The notes beneath the pieces are model-generated. The model did not search any database. It was not told the origin of the DNA and saw only the letters and a program-made list of their open reading frames with translations. Source: JAFAGO01 sp031987605 (GTDB taxonomy: Bacteria; Bacteroidota; Bacteroidia; Flavobacteriales; Weeksellaceae). Taken from it: a DNA stretch of 64,000 nucleotides. Of this stretch, positions 25,346 to 35,016 are shown piece after piece (within the stretch, counting starts at the first letter, position 1; each line of letters begins with the position of its first letter). The stretch covers positions 248,001 to 312,000 of the forward strand of contig DALZZF010000001.1 of NCBI GenBank assembly GCA_031987605.1, in the 5' to 3' direction. A program made the translations under genes and the position numbers.

Positions 25346-26302
25346 ATGAAAAAACTTTATTTTTTAGCCGCTACACTATTGGCCGCTACATCGATTTATG
25401 CACAAGAATTTTCTGCAAGCGCAGGAACAGCTCTGAGTGTAGGGACAACGAACAACAGACCTGCAGATATTTTATTTTCTCAGGAACAAACGGCAACGAA
25501 TGGAATCGTTTCTGATATTCTTGCTGATGGTAATTTTGTAATTTCGTCAGATGACTTTATTTTAACACAGAATTCAAACATTTCTACCATTTCGATATTG
25601 GGTTTTCAAACCAATGCAAACCTTAATACGGTGGTTACAGGAATTGAATTATATGTTTTTGCAGACGGAGGAGGTATTCCTAACGGAATTCCTGGTGATG
25701 GAACAGAGGTTTTTAAAGTAGTTTTACCATCAACTTCAACGGCATATACCATGACCAACCCTTCGGGAAATTATTATCTCTTCACTGTTGATGTGGCCGC
25801 TGCGCTAGGAACGGCTCCTGTACTGGATGGTGATACCCATTATTGGCTAGCATTTGCCCCAAAAACAAATTTAACAGCCTATACCAATGCTGCAAGATGG
25901 AATTGGATTGTGGGTGACGTGAATGACTCTCCAGCTGTTTTAGTTGATCCAAGTAATGCATTTGGAGCCGGAGCAACCAACTGGACAGAACTTAATCTTC
26001 TTACAGGAAATGCAGTTTTTGATGGTCTTGCATTTACAATTGAGGGAACTTCAGCGTTAGGAGTGAGCAATGTGAGTACAATAAAAGATGTTATCGCAAC
26101 TTACGATAAAGCAACTGATAGCGTGCACATTTTTGTAAATAATAAAAAGTTTCAAAATGCTGAAGTTTATTCTGCAGACGGAAGAAAAGTGCTTGCTTCC
26201 AACAACTCAGTATTCAATACTTCTAGCCTTAAAAGCGGAGTTTACATCGTAAAAGTTCAGGCTCAGGATGGAACTGTGAAGTCTACAAAATTTATCAAAT
26301 AA
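25346..26302 (+). CDS. T9SS type A sorting-domain secreted protein
   Basis: 318-residue protein exported by Sec and then by the type IX system. The signal peptide is MKKLYFLAATLLAATSIYAQ. The body is a beta-rich, choice-of-anchor-like domain (ISILGFQTNANLNTVVTGIE; FVVLP-type strands). The C-terminal 75 residues are the type A sorting domain: a strand pair around VHIFVNNKKFQNAEVYSADG, then LKSGVYIVKVQAQDGTVKST and final KFIK. The ATG at 25346 is preferred over a TTG two codons upstream. It probably ends up on the cell surface or in the medium; the ligand or activity cannot be read. Confidence 0.88.
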   Translation: MKKLYFLAATLLAATSIYAQEFSASAGTALSVGTTNNRPADILFSQEQTATNGIVSDILADGNFVISSDDFILTQNSNISTISILGFQTNANLNTVVTGIELYVFADGGGIPNGIPGDGTEVFKVVLPSTSTAYTMTNPSGNYYLFTVDVAAALGTAPVLDGDTHYWLAFAPKTNLTAYTNAARWNWIVGDVNDSPAVLVDPSNAFGAGATNWTELNLLTGNAVFDGLAFTIEGTSALGVSNVSTIKDVIATYDKATDSVHIFVNNKKFQNAEVYSADGRKVLASNNSVFNTSSLKSGVYIVKVQAQDGTVKSTKFIK

Positions 26303-26328
26303 AAAATTTGTAAATTTTTTCAATAATA

Positions 26329-26354
26329 AAAGCCGGATTCGTTCGGCTTTTTTT
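26329..26354 (+). terminator. Rho-independent terminator
   Basis: AAAGCCG (26329-26335) pairs with CGGCTTT (26344-26350), loop GATTCGTT, followed by a T run to 26354. It ends the T9SS cargo gene. Confidence 0.8.
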
Positions 26355-26413
26355 GTGATGTTTTTTTGATAATTGTTATCATTAACTGCAAATTTTATAC
26401 TTTACTTTGCATC

Positions 26414-27649
26414 ATGATTTCACTGAAACCTATTCAGACTTTAAAAAATAAAGAATTTAGAAATCTTCTTACCGGAAGATTTTTTGTTGTTTTAGCCTTC
26501 AGGATGTTGGCCACACTTTTGGGTTGGTGGGTGTATCAGCTCACAAAAGACCCTTTTTCAATCGGGCTTATCGGTTTGTCCGAAGTGATTCCGGCAGTTT
26601 CCTGTGCACTTTATGCCGGCCATGTAATCGATATGAATGAAAAGAAAAAACTCCTGCTGATCTGCTGCTATGTGTATGTATTGCTGATTAGTTTGCTGCT
26701 GATTCCTGCTTTTCTCGGGCATCGTTTACATTATACAGGACATCAGATTACGTATTTTATTTATGCGGTGATCTTTTGCACCGGAATTGCGAGGGCGTTT
26801 ATCGGGCCAATTATTCCCTCCATGATTCCTAAAATTGTAAAAATTGAAAACCTAGCGAATGCCATCACCTTAAATCAGGCTACTTTTTTAATTTCTTCCG
26901 TTTGTGGCCATGCAATCGGCGGTTTTCTGATTGCATTTATCGGGATTCCGTGGACTTTGGTGGTGATCGTTGCACTTATTTTTTCAGGAGCATTGCTTTT
27001 TTGGCAACTTACACCGCAGCACTCAAATTATGAGGGACAAAAGCTAAAGGTTTTGGAAAGCATGAAAGAAGGGATCTCGTACATTTATAAAACCAAGGAA
27101 ATTTTGGGAGCACTTTGTTTGGATATGTTTGCCGTGTTGTTTGGCGGAGCCGTTGCAATGGTTCCGGTGTTTGCTTCCGATATTCTGAAAGTGGGAGCAG
27201 AAGGATTCGGAGTGCTGAATGCCGCATCAGATATTGGTTCGATGATGATTATTCTTACCCTTTCCGTTGTTCCGCTGAGGAAAAATCAAGGACGGATTCT
27301 GCTTGCAGTGGTGGCAGGATTTGGGCTGTGTATTATTGGGTTCGGGCTTTCAAAATGGTATTGGCTTTCTTTCTTTTTCTTAATGCTCAGCGGTATGCTG
27401 GATGGAATTTCAGTCGTAATCCGCGGAACAATTGTTCAGTTGAAAACACCAGATAGGATTCGCGGAAGAGTGCTGAGTGTAAATTCCATCTTCATTATGT
27501 CCAGCAACGAAATGGGACAGTTTGAAAGCGGGCTTGCTGCAAAACTTCTCGGTGTTGTGCGGTCGGTTGTTTTGGGAGGAATGATGACTGTTTTGGTCTC
27601 TTTGGTCGTAGGAACCACCAATCCGAAATTGCGGAGAATGAAATATTGA
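26414..27649 (+). CDS. MFS family transporter
   Basis: 411-residue major facilitator superfamily protein with about 12 hydrophobic helices, related to the enterobactin-exporter-like/MFS_3 group. Recognisable pieces are LLTGRFFVVLAFRMLATLLG in TM1 and YAGHVIDMNEKKKLL at the TM2-3 loop. I start it at ATG 26414 (MISLKPIQTLKNKEF), where family members begin. The frame is open to a TTG 16 codons upstream, but a -7-like box (TTACTTTG, 26402-26409) lies exactly four bases before 26414, which supports this start. The substrate is not predictable. It is a single gene. Confidence 0.85.
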   Translation: MISLKPIQTLKNKEFRNLLTGRFFVVLAFRMLATLLGWWVYQLTKDPFSIGLIGLSEVIPAVSCALYAGHVIDMNEKKKLLLICCYVYVLLISLLLIPAFLGHRLHYTGHQITYFIYAVIFCTGIARAFIGPIIPSMIPKIVKIENLANAITLNQATFLISSVCGHAIGGFLIAFIGIPWTLVVIVALIFSGALLFWQLTPQHSNYEGQKLKVLESMKEGISYIYKTKEILGALCLDMFAVLFGGAVAMVPVFASDILKVGAEGFGVLNAASDIGSMMIILTLSVVPLRKNQGRILLAVVAGFGLCIIGFGLSKWYWLSFFFLMLSGMLDGISVVIRGTIVQLKTPDRIRGRVLSVNSIFIMSSNEMGQFESGLAAKLLGVVRSVVLGGMMTVLVSLVVGTTNPKLRRMKY

Positions 27650-27761
27650 TATAAATAACAATTTAACTGCATTTTTATAGGGGTTCTCAGATAAATTTTT
27701 AAATTTGATGAATAAATCATTGAAGATTTTTGATTTTCTTTCACTTTTCTAAATATATCTG

Positions 27762-30700
27762 ATGAAAAAACATCTACTATTTCTTTTTCTACTTTTTTCA
27801 GTTTTCTTGTATTCCCAGAGCGATTGTGGACAATCCGTAAGCATCTGTGGAAACGGAGATATTTATTATGATCCTAATGGAGGTGGCACAGTGGAAATTA
27901 GTGGGAATAATTCATGTGGAGATTCAGAGCAAAATTCAATATGGCTCAAAATTACGGTAGAAACAGCAGGAACATTAGGATTCACACTTACACCAGACCT
28001 TCCTCAGGATTATGATTTTTATTTATTTGGACCATCACCTGATTGTGCAAACAAAGGTTATGCAATCCGATGTTCCTATTATGCAGGTGTTGGATCTACC
28101 GGTATGAATGCATCTTCAACAGATGTTGCAGAGAGTGCATATAATTCTGTTCCAGCAGGAAGCGGTGTTGCCGATGGTTTTGTAAAACAAATTAATGTTT
28201 TACCAGGAGAAACTTATTTTTTATGTATCAATCGCTATACTTCGTCTTCTTATGGAGGTTTTAATCTTACATGGAACGGAACGGCAACTTTGGATGATCC
28301 TTTTGAAGATGCAGAATATTCTTTTCAGGCTCCGGAACCGGTATATGTTTGTAATAATCCTTTTGATTTTTCAACATTAACCAACGGAATCCTTAATGGA
28401 AATACCGGTTTTGTCGTGACCTATCATCAAAATGGAAATGATGTAACTACCGGAAATAATCCCATTACCACACCAATTAATGTAAGTACAAAGGATTACT
28501 ATTACCGTGTAAAATCTACAGATCCCGGCAATTCGTGCTTTCAGTCCGGAATAATCCAGATGAATTATGTACCGTTGATTCTTACCACAACTCAGGTTAC
28601 CCTGAAACAATGTCCGGATGATAACGGACAGGCAATATTCAATCTTTCTACAGCGGTTTTCACTTCCACTGCCGGAGTTACAAAAAAGTATTATCCCACT
28701 CAGGAAGATATGGATAACGGAACCAACGAAATCACCAATTTCACCAATTATCTTAGTGGACCAGGCGAAATTTTTGTAAAACTTAAAAACCAGTATGATT
28801 GTACCAAAACGGCGAAGATTATTCTGTCGCTTTATCAAAGACCAACCGTGAATGATGATGCTGTGGAAACCTGTGAAGTGGGAGGAGTCGGAATTTTTGA
28901 TCTTAGCCAGGCCAATGTAACATCCAGTACCGGAATTACTAAAAAATATTTTACGGATTATGATTCTGCAATGAACAATACTGTTGCCAACCAGATTACC
29001 AATTTTACAGCATACAGCAGTACAGGTGGCGATGTATATGTACGCGTGGAAAATAGCGACGGTTGCTTCCGAGTGGCGAAAATTACATTGTTATTTAAAG
29101 AAAAACCACAGGTTAACGATGTGCCGCTTTCGGTTTGCAGCAGCGAAACAACAGCTAATTTTAATCTTTCCTCTGCGGTTATTACCAATGAAACCGGCGT
29201 TACCAAAAAATACTATCCTACTTATGATGATGCCTATAATCAGGTAGCCGCCAACGAAATTACCAATCCAGCCGCCTATCCAAGTTCGGGAGGAATGGTA
29301 TATGTTAGAGTTATGCGCAGCAATCAATGTTATGACATCGCAGAAATTACACTTTCCGTGATTATAAAACCAGTGGTACAAAATGAAACTTTGTGGGAGT
29401 GCCAAACAACGGATACCGGCACTTTCAATCTTACCAGCGCGGTAATTACTGGAGAAAGTGGAGTTACACTTCATTATTTTCCTTCACAGAATGATTTGGA
29501 ATTAGGAACCAATGAGATCCTGAATATTACAAATTATCAAAGTTCGGGAGGAGAGATCTATGTAAAAGTGCAAAAATCAGGAACAGATTGTTACAGCATC
29601 GCCATTATTACGCTGGTGTTTTTTGAAAAACCTGTCGTTTCCGATGATACATTGGAAGAATGTGAAACTACAACTGTTGTACTATTCAATCTGTCCGAAG
29701 CGGAAACAACCTTGGAGAGTGGTGTTACAAAGGAATATTATACCAGTTACAATGCGGCACAAAATCAGATTGCAGCAGAACGAATCCTAAACTTTACCGC
29801 CTATCCAAGTTCGGGTGGAGCAGTGTATGTAAGGATTATGAGAGATAATCAATGTTATGACATCGCAGAAATTACATTAACCCTAAATGCACTTCCGAAT
29901 ACACAGGATGTTACCATCATGAGTTGTGAGGTTTCAGGAACAGGAGTATACGATCTGTCTTCTGCAAACGTTACTTCTTCGCCGGGTGTTACTAAAAAAT
30001 ACTATCCAAGCCTTACAGATCTGAATAACGAAACGAACGAAATTCTGAATTATACCGCTTTTACCGGTGTGGAAGGAACACAGATTTATGTGAAAATTGC
30101 GAATACAAAATGTTCCGACTATGCCGTCATTACTCTGGCATACTACAATACTCCGCAGGTTACAGACCGGGAATTGAAGGAATGTCGCGTATCATCAACG
30201 GTTTATTTTGATCTTTCAGAGGCGAACACCACGCCGGAAACAGGAGTCACTAAAAAATATTATCCAAGCATTCCGGATCTGAATGCCGGAACCAATGAAA
30301 TCACCAATTTCACGCAGTATCCGAGCAATGGCGGAAATGTTTTTGTAAAAATTTCCAACATTCATCAATGTTATGATGTGGCAAAAATTGAACTCATCGT
30401 CATGGAACTTCCTGTGGTGAACGATACTCAACTCCAAGAATGCCGAATTGGCGGAGTTGCCGTTTTTGATCTTTCAGAAGCCAATATAACTTCAGAACCG
30501 GGCATTACGAAAAAGTATTATCCTTCAATAAACGACCTGAATTCCGGAACCAATGAAATCACGGATTTTACAAACTATATTTCAAATGGGCAAATAGTGT
30601 ATGTTCTGGTGGAAAACGGGAATACGTGTACCAACATTGCCGAAATTACCCTCAAAGTAAATCCGTTTCCACAGTTTACAATGAACAATTTTATCGGTGA

Positions 30701-31904
30701 ATTTTGCGATGTAAATCTTGACGGGAAAATCCCGGTCGACTTTTCTTTGGTCAAATTACAGATTCTTTCAAACAGTACGGATTTCAATGTGAAATTTTAT
30801 CTGAACGAAAATGATGCCCTTGCCGGAAATAACAATACGCTTCCGCTCAATTGGCAGTACAGTCAGGACACCAGTGTTTATGTTCGGGTAGAATCTTTAG
30901 AGGATTGCGTTCCCCAGTTTAAAACACTGGAATTTAAAGTAAGTCCGAGGTATCCATTATCAATTGACGAAACCGAGAAAATTTGTGATGATGATACGGA
31001 TGGCATAAAAGAAATTAATCTGGATGATTATAAAGATCTTTTCACTACGGATTCCAATGCCTTGTTCACGTATTACGCAACATATGAAGATGCCCAGAAT
31101 GAAGTCAACCCAATTCCTGCATTGCAAACCATCACCGGAAATAAAGACTTTTATTTCAGGGTGGAAAGTGCAGAGAAATGTGCAAATATCGGCGTGCTTC
31201 ACATCATATTTTCTGCCCCTAAACTTTCGGAAACACTTCACGACGAAACCATCTGCGAGTTTGATACCGTAACGCTGGATGCCGGACCGGGATTTGATTC
31301 CTATTTGTGGAGTACAGGAGAAACCAAACAAAGTATTGAAGCCATGGTAGGCGAATATTCCGTAATCCTAACTTATAATGGCTGCCCGATTTCTCAATCC
31401 GTTACCGTTTTCAAATCCGAAGATCCTGTTCTGGAAGGAGTGGAAATTGTAGGAACTACCGTTACCATTCATGCTTCAGGAGGTTTGCCGCCGTTGTGGT
31501 ACTCCATTGACGGAATCACGTATCAAACCTCTAATGTATTTGAAAATGTGCGAAAAGGAATCTATACCGCTTATGTGAAATCTACCGGAATATGTCCTTC
31601 CATTACCGCTGAATTTTCAGTCGTGGAAATCAACAATGCCATCACGCCAAATAAAGACGGTTTTAATGATGTGATGGATTATTCCGTACTGAAAACCAAG
31701 AACAATGTAAAACTTCAGGTGTATAACAGAGAGGGCGCACTCGTGTTTTCAGGAGCAGCGTCTAATAATTATGTTTGGGACGGAACATCCGCAGGAAGAC
31801 CGGTACAATCCGGAACGTATTGGTATATCATTACCTACAACGAGCCTTATCAAAATACACCGGTATTGCTGAAAGGATGGGTCTTACTGAAAAATAGAGA
31901 TTAA
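27762..31904 (+). CDS. Large repeat-containing T9SS type B (gliding-type C-terminal domain) surface protein
   Basis: 1380-residue secreted protein. Signal peptide MKKHLLFLFLLFSVFLYSQ; an N-terminal PPC-like beta sandwich (about 22-180) with paired cysteines. Then come eight well-conserved 87-88-residue units (about 278-965), each with a Cys at its start, an F(D/N)LS motif, TKKYYPS and a tail like VYVRVxNxxxCYDIAEITL; two or three diverged units follow. The last about 85 residues (NAITPNKDGFNDVMDYSVLK to LLKGWVLLKNRD) are the CHU_C/gliding motility-associated type B sorting domain. The likely role is a long adhesin-like rod on the cell surface. No SprF-like partner is adjacent. Confidence 0.9.
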   Translation: MKKHLLFLFLLFSVFLYSQSDCGQSVSICGNGDIYYDPNGGGTVEISGNNSCGDSEQNSIWLKITVETAGTLGFTLTPDLPQDYDFYLFGPSPDCANKGYAIRCSYYAGVGSTGMNASSTDVAESAYNSVPAGSGVADGFVKQINVLPGETYFLCINRYTSSSYGGFNLTWNGTATLDDPFEDAEYSFQAPEPVYVCNNPFDFSTLTNGILNGNTGFVVTYHQNGNDVTTGNNPITTPINVSTKDYYYRVKSTDPGNSCFQSGIIQMNYVPLILTTTQVTLKQCPDDNGQAIFNLSTAVFTSTAGVTKKYYPTQEDMDNGTNEITNFTNYLSGPGEIFVKLKNQYDCTKTAKIILSLYQRPTVNDDAVETCEVGGVGIFDLSQANVTSSTGITKKYFTDYDSAMNNTVANQITNFTAYSSTGGDVYVRVENSDGCFRVAKITLLFKEKPQVNDVPLSVCSSETTANFNLSSAVITNETGVTKKYYPTYDDAYNQVAANEITNPAAYPSSGGMVYVRVMRSNQCYDIAEITLSVIIKPVVQNETLWECQTTDTGTFNLTSAVITGESGVTLHYFPSQNDLELGTNEILNITNYQSSGGEIYVKVQKSGTDCYSIAIITLVFFEKPVVSDDTLEECETTTVVLFNLSEAETTLESGVTKEYYTSYNAAQNQIAAERILNFTAYPSSGGAVYVRIMRDNQCYDIAEITLTLNALPNTQDVTIMSCEVSGTGVYDLSSANVTSSPGVTKKYYPSLTDLNNETNEILNYTAFTGVEGTQIYVKIANTKCSDYAVITLAYYNTPQVTDRELKECRVSSTVYFDLSEANTTPETGVTKKYYPSIPDLNAGTNEITNFTQYPSNGGNVFVKISNIHQCYDVAKIELIVMELPVVNDTQLQECRIGGVAVFDLSEANITSEPGITKKYYPSINDLNSGTNEITDFTNYISNGQIVYVLVENGNTCTNIAEITLKVNPFPQFTMNNFIGEFCDVNLDGKIPVDFSLVKLQILSNSTDFNVKFYLNENDALAGNNNTLPLNWQYSQDTSVYVRVESLEDCVPQFKTLEFKVSPRYPLSIDETEKICDDDTDGIKEINLDDYKDLFTTDSNALFTYYATYEDAQNEVNPIPALQTITGNKDFYFRVESAEKCANIGVLHIIFSAPKLSETLHDETICEFDTVTLDAGPGFDSYLWSTGETKQSIEAMVGEYSVILTYNGCPISQSVTVFKSEDPVLEGVEIVGTTVTIHASGGLPPLWYSIDGITYQTSNVFENVRKGIYTAYVKSTGICPSITAEFSVVEINNAITPNKDGFNDVMDYSVLKTKNNVKLQVYNREGALVFSGAASNNYVWDGTSAGRPVQSGTYWYIITYNEPYQNTPVLLKGWVLLKNRD
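28575..30660 (+). repeat. Eight tandem coding repeats (about 261 bp each)
   Basis: The unit-start cysteines fall at protein positions of about 281, 370, 457, 546, 632, 720, 806 and 892, a period of 87-88 residues. Units three and five share the almost identical ending QCYDIAEITL. Recombination between units could change copy number. Confidence 0.85.
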
Positions 31905-32072
31905 AGTCCTGCTTATCAGCTTTTTTTGGATGGCTTGGGAATATTGGTAAAGAAGATATATGAATGGAATGTTAACATTTATCAACATTGGAAAACGACT
32001 ATCAGTAAAGGTTTTCGCGCATTGTGAATAAAATTGTTCAAAAACAACCCTTTCTGAAATGGTCAAAAATTT

Positions 32073-32080
32073 TACCTTTG
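32073..32080 (+). promoter_or_regulatory. -7 box (TACCTTTG) four bases before dnaB
   Basis: TACCTTTG ends at 32080 and the ATG is at 32085 (spacer CTTC). A TTTC at 32051-32054 is the only -33 candidate, 18 bases away. This predicts a leaderless dnaB transcript. Confidence 0.5.
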
Positions 32081-32084
32081 CTTC

Positions 32085-33689
32085 ATGGCACAGAAGGAAA
32101 CATTATCATCTCTTACACATGGTAATTTTGCAAAGGAACTCTCGATTTCGGACGGTAAAATGCCGCCAAATGCAGTCGATTTTGAAAAACTCGTTATTGG
32201 AACATTTTTAATTGATAAAAAGGGGCTGGATTATTCCATCGACCTTCTTTCTCCCGATAAATTTTACGATCCAAGACATCAGGTGATTTTTGAAGCAATT
32301 CTGAAATTGTATGAAAACAATCATCCTGTCGATTTAATGACGGTTATTCAGGAACTGAAACGCGAAGAGAAACTCAATCTTGCAGGAGGAGATCAGTATA
32401 TCATCGATTTAACATTGGGGGTTTCCTCCAGTGCACATATTGAATACCATGTGCGCGTTATTCTGGAAAAATATATTTTAAGAAGCCTGATTAATGTTTC
32501 TGCAAATGTAATCGACAATTCCTATAAAGAATCGACCGATGTTTTTGAACTCCTGGATCAGTCCGAAAAAGCCTTCTTTGATATTACCAACGGAACCATT
32601 AAAAAAGGATTTGATACCGCCAATTCCCTTGTGAAACAGGCAATCGACACCATTAAATCCTTAAAAGACAAAGAAGGACTTTCCGGAGTTCCGTCCGGAT
32701 TTACCAAACTGGATCAGGAAACCGGAGGCTGGCAGAATTCCGACTTAATTATTATTGCAGCGCGACCTGCAATGGGAAAAACAGCATTCCTGCTTTCAAT
32801 GGCGAGAAATATTGCTGTTGAACACAAAGTTCCGCTCGCACTTTTCTCACTCGAAATGGCATCCGTGCAGTTGATTACCAGAATGATTGCCTCAGAAACT
32901 GGAATTTCTTCCGAAAAACTGCGTAAAGGAACCCTTTCCGAAGAAGAATGGACAAGGCTGTTCTCCAACGTTACAGAACTGGAAAAAGCACCGTTGTACA
33001 TTGATGAAACACCTTCACTTTCCGTTTTCGATTTTCGGGCAAAATGCAGAAGACTCGTGATGCAGCACGGCGTAAGAATTATCATGGTGGATTATCTTCA
33101 GCTGATGACGGCAAATTCCGGTGGAAAAGCCACCGGAAACCGCGAACAGGAAATTGCCACCATTTCACGATCGCTGAAAGCCATTGCAAAAGAACTCAAT
33201 GTACCGGTAATTGCACTTTCGCAATTATCGAGAACCGTGGAAACAAGACCTGGGAAACGCCCACAGCTTTCCGATTTAAGGGAATCCGGAGCAATTGAGC
33301 AGGATGCCGATATCGTATCATTTATTTTCCGCCCCGAATACTATAAAATTACGACCTGGGATAACGATCCTGAAGGTCAGGAAACCGGAACAGAAAACCA
33401 GGCAGAACTCATCATCGCAAAACACAGAAACGGAGCAACCGCAGATGTGCGGCTTTCATTCTATAAAAATATTGCAAAATTTGCCGACCTCGATCTTTAC
33501 GGAAACGACTATGGCTATCAGCCTTCAAATTTTGGACAGAAAGACGATCCGGAAGGATTTTCAAAAATTACCGCCACCATCGACCCGGGAGCAGCGTTTG
33601 ATCTTCCGGGAGTTCAGGATTTTTCAGGACTTTCAGGCTCTTCCATGAACGATATGGAGGAGGATGAAGACAACGGAATGCCTTTTTAA
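32085..33689 (+). CDS. dnaB: Replicative DNA helicase
   Basis: DnaB unwinds DNA at the replication fork as a hexamer. In the 534-residue protein the N-terminal helical domain (about 25-130, NAVDFEKLVIGTFLIDKKGL) is followed by the RecA-like motor. Walker A is ARPAMGKTAFLLSMARN (about 225), Walker B is RIIMVDYLQLMTA, and the H3/H4 motifs include QLSRTVETRPGKRPQLSDLR and ESGAIEQDAD. No intein. The C-terminal tail is acidic (MNDMEEDEDNGMPF). It is followed 12 bases later by rnhA in the same direction. Confidence 0.96.
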   Translation: MAQKETLSSLTHGNFAKELSISDGKMPPNAVDFEKLVIGTFLIDKKGLDYSIDLLSPDKFYDPRHQVIFEAILKLYENNHPVDLMTVIQELKREEKLNLAGGDQYIIDLTLGVSSSAHIEYHVRVILEKYILRSLINVSANVIDNSYKESTDVFELLDQSEKAFFDITNGTIKKGFDTANSLVKQAIDTIKSLKDKEGLSGVPSGFTKLDQETGGWQNSDLIIIAARPAMGKTAFLLSMARNIAVEHKVPLALFSLEMASVQLITRMIASETGISSEKLRKGTLSEEEWTRLFSNVTELEKAPLYIDETPSLSVFDFRAKCRRLVMQHGVRIIMVDYLQLMTANSGGKATGNREQEIATISRSLKAIAKELNVPVIALSQLSRTVETRPGKRPQLSDLRESGAIEQDADIVSFIFRPEYYKITTWDNDPEGQETGTENQAELIIAKHRNGATADVRLSFYKNIAKFADLDLYGNDYGYQPSNFGQKDDPEGFSKITATIDPGAAFDLPGVQDFSGLSGSSMNDMEEDEDNGMPF

Positions 33690-33701
33690 AAACCACTGCT
33701 T

Positions 33702-34178
33702 TTGAAGATCGAAGTATTTACAGACGGCGCGTGCAGCGGCAATCCGGGAAAAGGAGGATATGGAGTTTTGATGAGAATTCCGGAAAAAAACTATGAGAAA
33801 ACATTTTTCAAAGGTTTCCGGAAAACCACCAATAACCGCATGGAATTGCTTGCCGTTATCACCGCGCTGGAAAAACTGAAGGAAACCGGACATCATATCG
33901 TGATTTTTACCGACAGCAAGTATGTTTCCGAAGCGATTAACCAAAAATGGCTTTTTGGATGGGCAAAAAAGGGTTTTCAGAAAATAAAAAATCCGGATTT
34001 GTGGCAACGCTTCTATCCACTTTATCTCAAATTTAAACCCCAGTTGCAGTGGATTAAAGGCCATGCCGGACACCGTGAAAACGAATTGGTGGATCAGTTA
34101 GCCGTTGCTGCATCGCAGTCGCCGAATCTGGAAGTGGATGCTTTTTTTGAAAATCCGAATGAAAACGGACTTTTTTAA
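33702..34178 (+). CDS. rnhA: Ribonuclease HI
   Basis: Cuts RNA in RNA-DNA hybrids (R-loops, primers). The 158-residue length is typical. Catalytic residues are Asp in FTDGACSGNPGKGGYG, Glu in NNRMELLAVITALEKL, Asp in FTDSKYVSEAIN, and a final Asp in GHRENELVDQLA; the basic handle (WLFGWAKKGFQKIKNPDLW) is present. The start is a TTG at 33702, giving MKIEVFTDG as in homologues; no in-frame ATG lies nearby. It probably shares the dnaB transcript (12-base gap). Confidence 0.94.
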   Translation: MKIEVFTDGACSGNPGKGGYGVLMRIPEKNYEKTFFKGFRKTTNNRMELLAVITALEKLKETGHHIVIFTDSKYVSEAINQKWLFGWAKKGFQKIKNPDLWQRFYPLYLKFKPQLQWIKGHAGHRENELVDQLAVAASQSPNLEVDAFFENPNENGLF

Positions 34179-34372
34179 ATTTAGGATGTTTAAATTTTCT
34201 TGCTAAAAATTTTTATAAGTATTTTGAGATGGATTTTGTATTTCGTTCCTCGCAGAGAAGTACTCAAAAGAGCGGATGAGGAACAGAATCTGGAAAAAAT
34301 AATAAGCGACTTATGTATTTTCCTTCTTGTTTCCTCACCCCCAACCCCTTTGCCTCTTTCTTTTTATTTTTT

Positions 34373-34619
34373 TTCATTGTTGTCCGATAAAAAAAATAAA
34401 CAAATCAAAAAACGCAATATTAATAGGATAAATAAACAGGTCGCTCCTCTGGAGCTTTGTTTTCACGGGCTAATTTTTTTTCTATTAACAGTAAATCCCA
34501 ATGGGATTAATACCGAGCTCCATTGGAGCTAACTGTTAATAGGAATAGTCGTTCCCATAATTAGAGCTCCAAAGGAGCGACCTGTTCATTTTATTTCTAA
34601 TTTTTATCGGACAACAATG
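34373..34619. repeat. Nested palindromic element, 19-bp terminal inverted repeats
   Basis: Terminal repeats TCATTGTTGTCCGATAAAA (34373-34391) and its exact reverse complement (34601-34619) bound a 247-bp unit. Inside are a second inverted pair AACAGGTCGCTCC... (34434-34455 with 34564-34585, 21 of 22 bases), a third CTATTAACAGT (34481-34491 with 34531-34541, exact), and two small palindromes AATCCC-AAT-GGGATT (34493-34507) and AGCTCC-ATT-GGAGCT (34515-34529). There is no transposase gene in it. It resembles a REP-like or MITE-like element. Confidence 0.75.
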
Positions 34620-34744
34620 ATTTTTTTTAAGGAATCGGCGAATTCTGTGGATTTCCAAAGGAGAGGGGAGCTGAAATCACATATACTTATTTCGTTTATT
34701 ATATAAAGAAAGTGAATCAATTGAATAGCGGTGTTTTGCAGTTT

Positions 34745-34858
34745 GACCTCCAAGAGGTCATATTTTTATAGAAATGAGTAATGTTTAAAAGATTCGACTC
34801 CGGAGGAGTCGAACATCCAACAAATTTTGTTCAATAAAAATTTGAATCCTTCGGATTC
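34745..34858. repeat. Three perfect short palindromes with 3-base loops
   Basis: GACCTC-CAA-GAGGTC (34745-34759), TTCGACTCC-GGA-GGAGTCGAA (34793-34813) and GAATCC-TTC-GGATTC (34844-34858). All share a 6-9-bp stem around a three-base loop, the same design as the small palindromes in the neighbouring nested element. Confidence 0.7.
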
Positions 34859-35008
34859 TTCGCATCAGTATTATCTAATATTTTTGCATAGTTACAAGAT
34901 TTAGCCCCGTTCCAAAAGAGCATTAAAATTTAGCAAAGATGATTTTCTGAGGTTACATAAAAGATTTCGGTAAAATTTATCACAGGCTTTTATACCTTTA
35001 ACTTTTAG

Positions 35009-35016
35009 TATCTTTG
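35009..35016 (+). promoter_or_regulatory. -7 box (TATCTTTG) four bases before the nitroreductase start
   Basis: TATCTTTG fits TAnnTTTG; ATG 35021 follows after AGGT. This predicts a leaderless mRNA; the -33 is weak. Confidence 0.5.

Noticed and set aside
28575..30660. Regular repeats considered as a CRISPR array
   Set aside because: The period is about 261 bp, in frame and protein-coding, with diverged copies; no short identical repeats with unique spacers and no cas genes.
34200..34532. 110-codon open frame downstream of rnhA
   Set aside because: Starts at TTG, crosses the palindromic element, has no recognisable domain or promoter, and the second half is repeat DNA.
34373..34619. Complete insertion sequence
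   Set aside because: Inverted ends are present but there is no transposase frame inside and no obvious target-site duplication.
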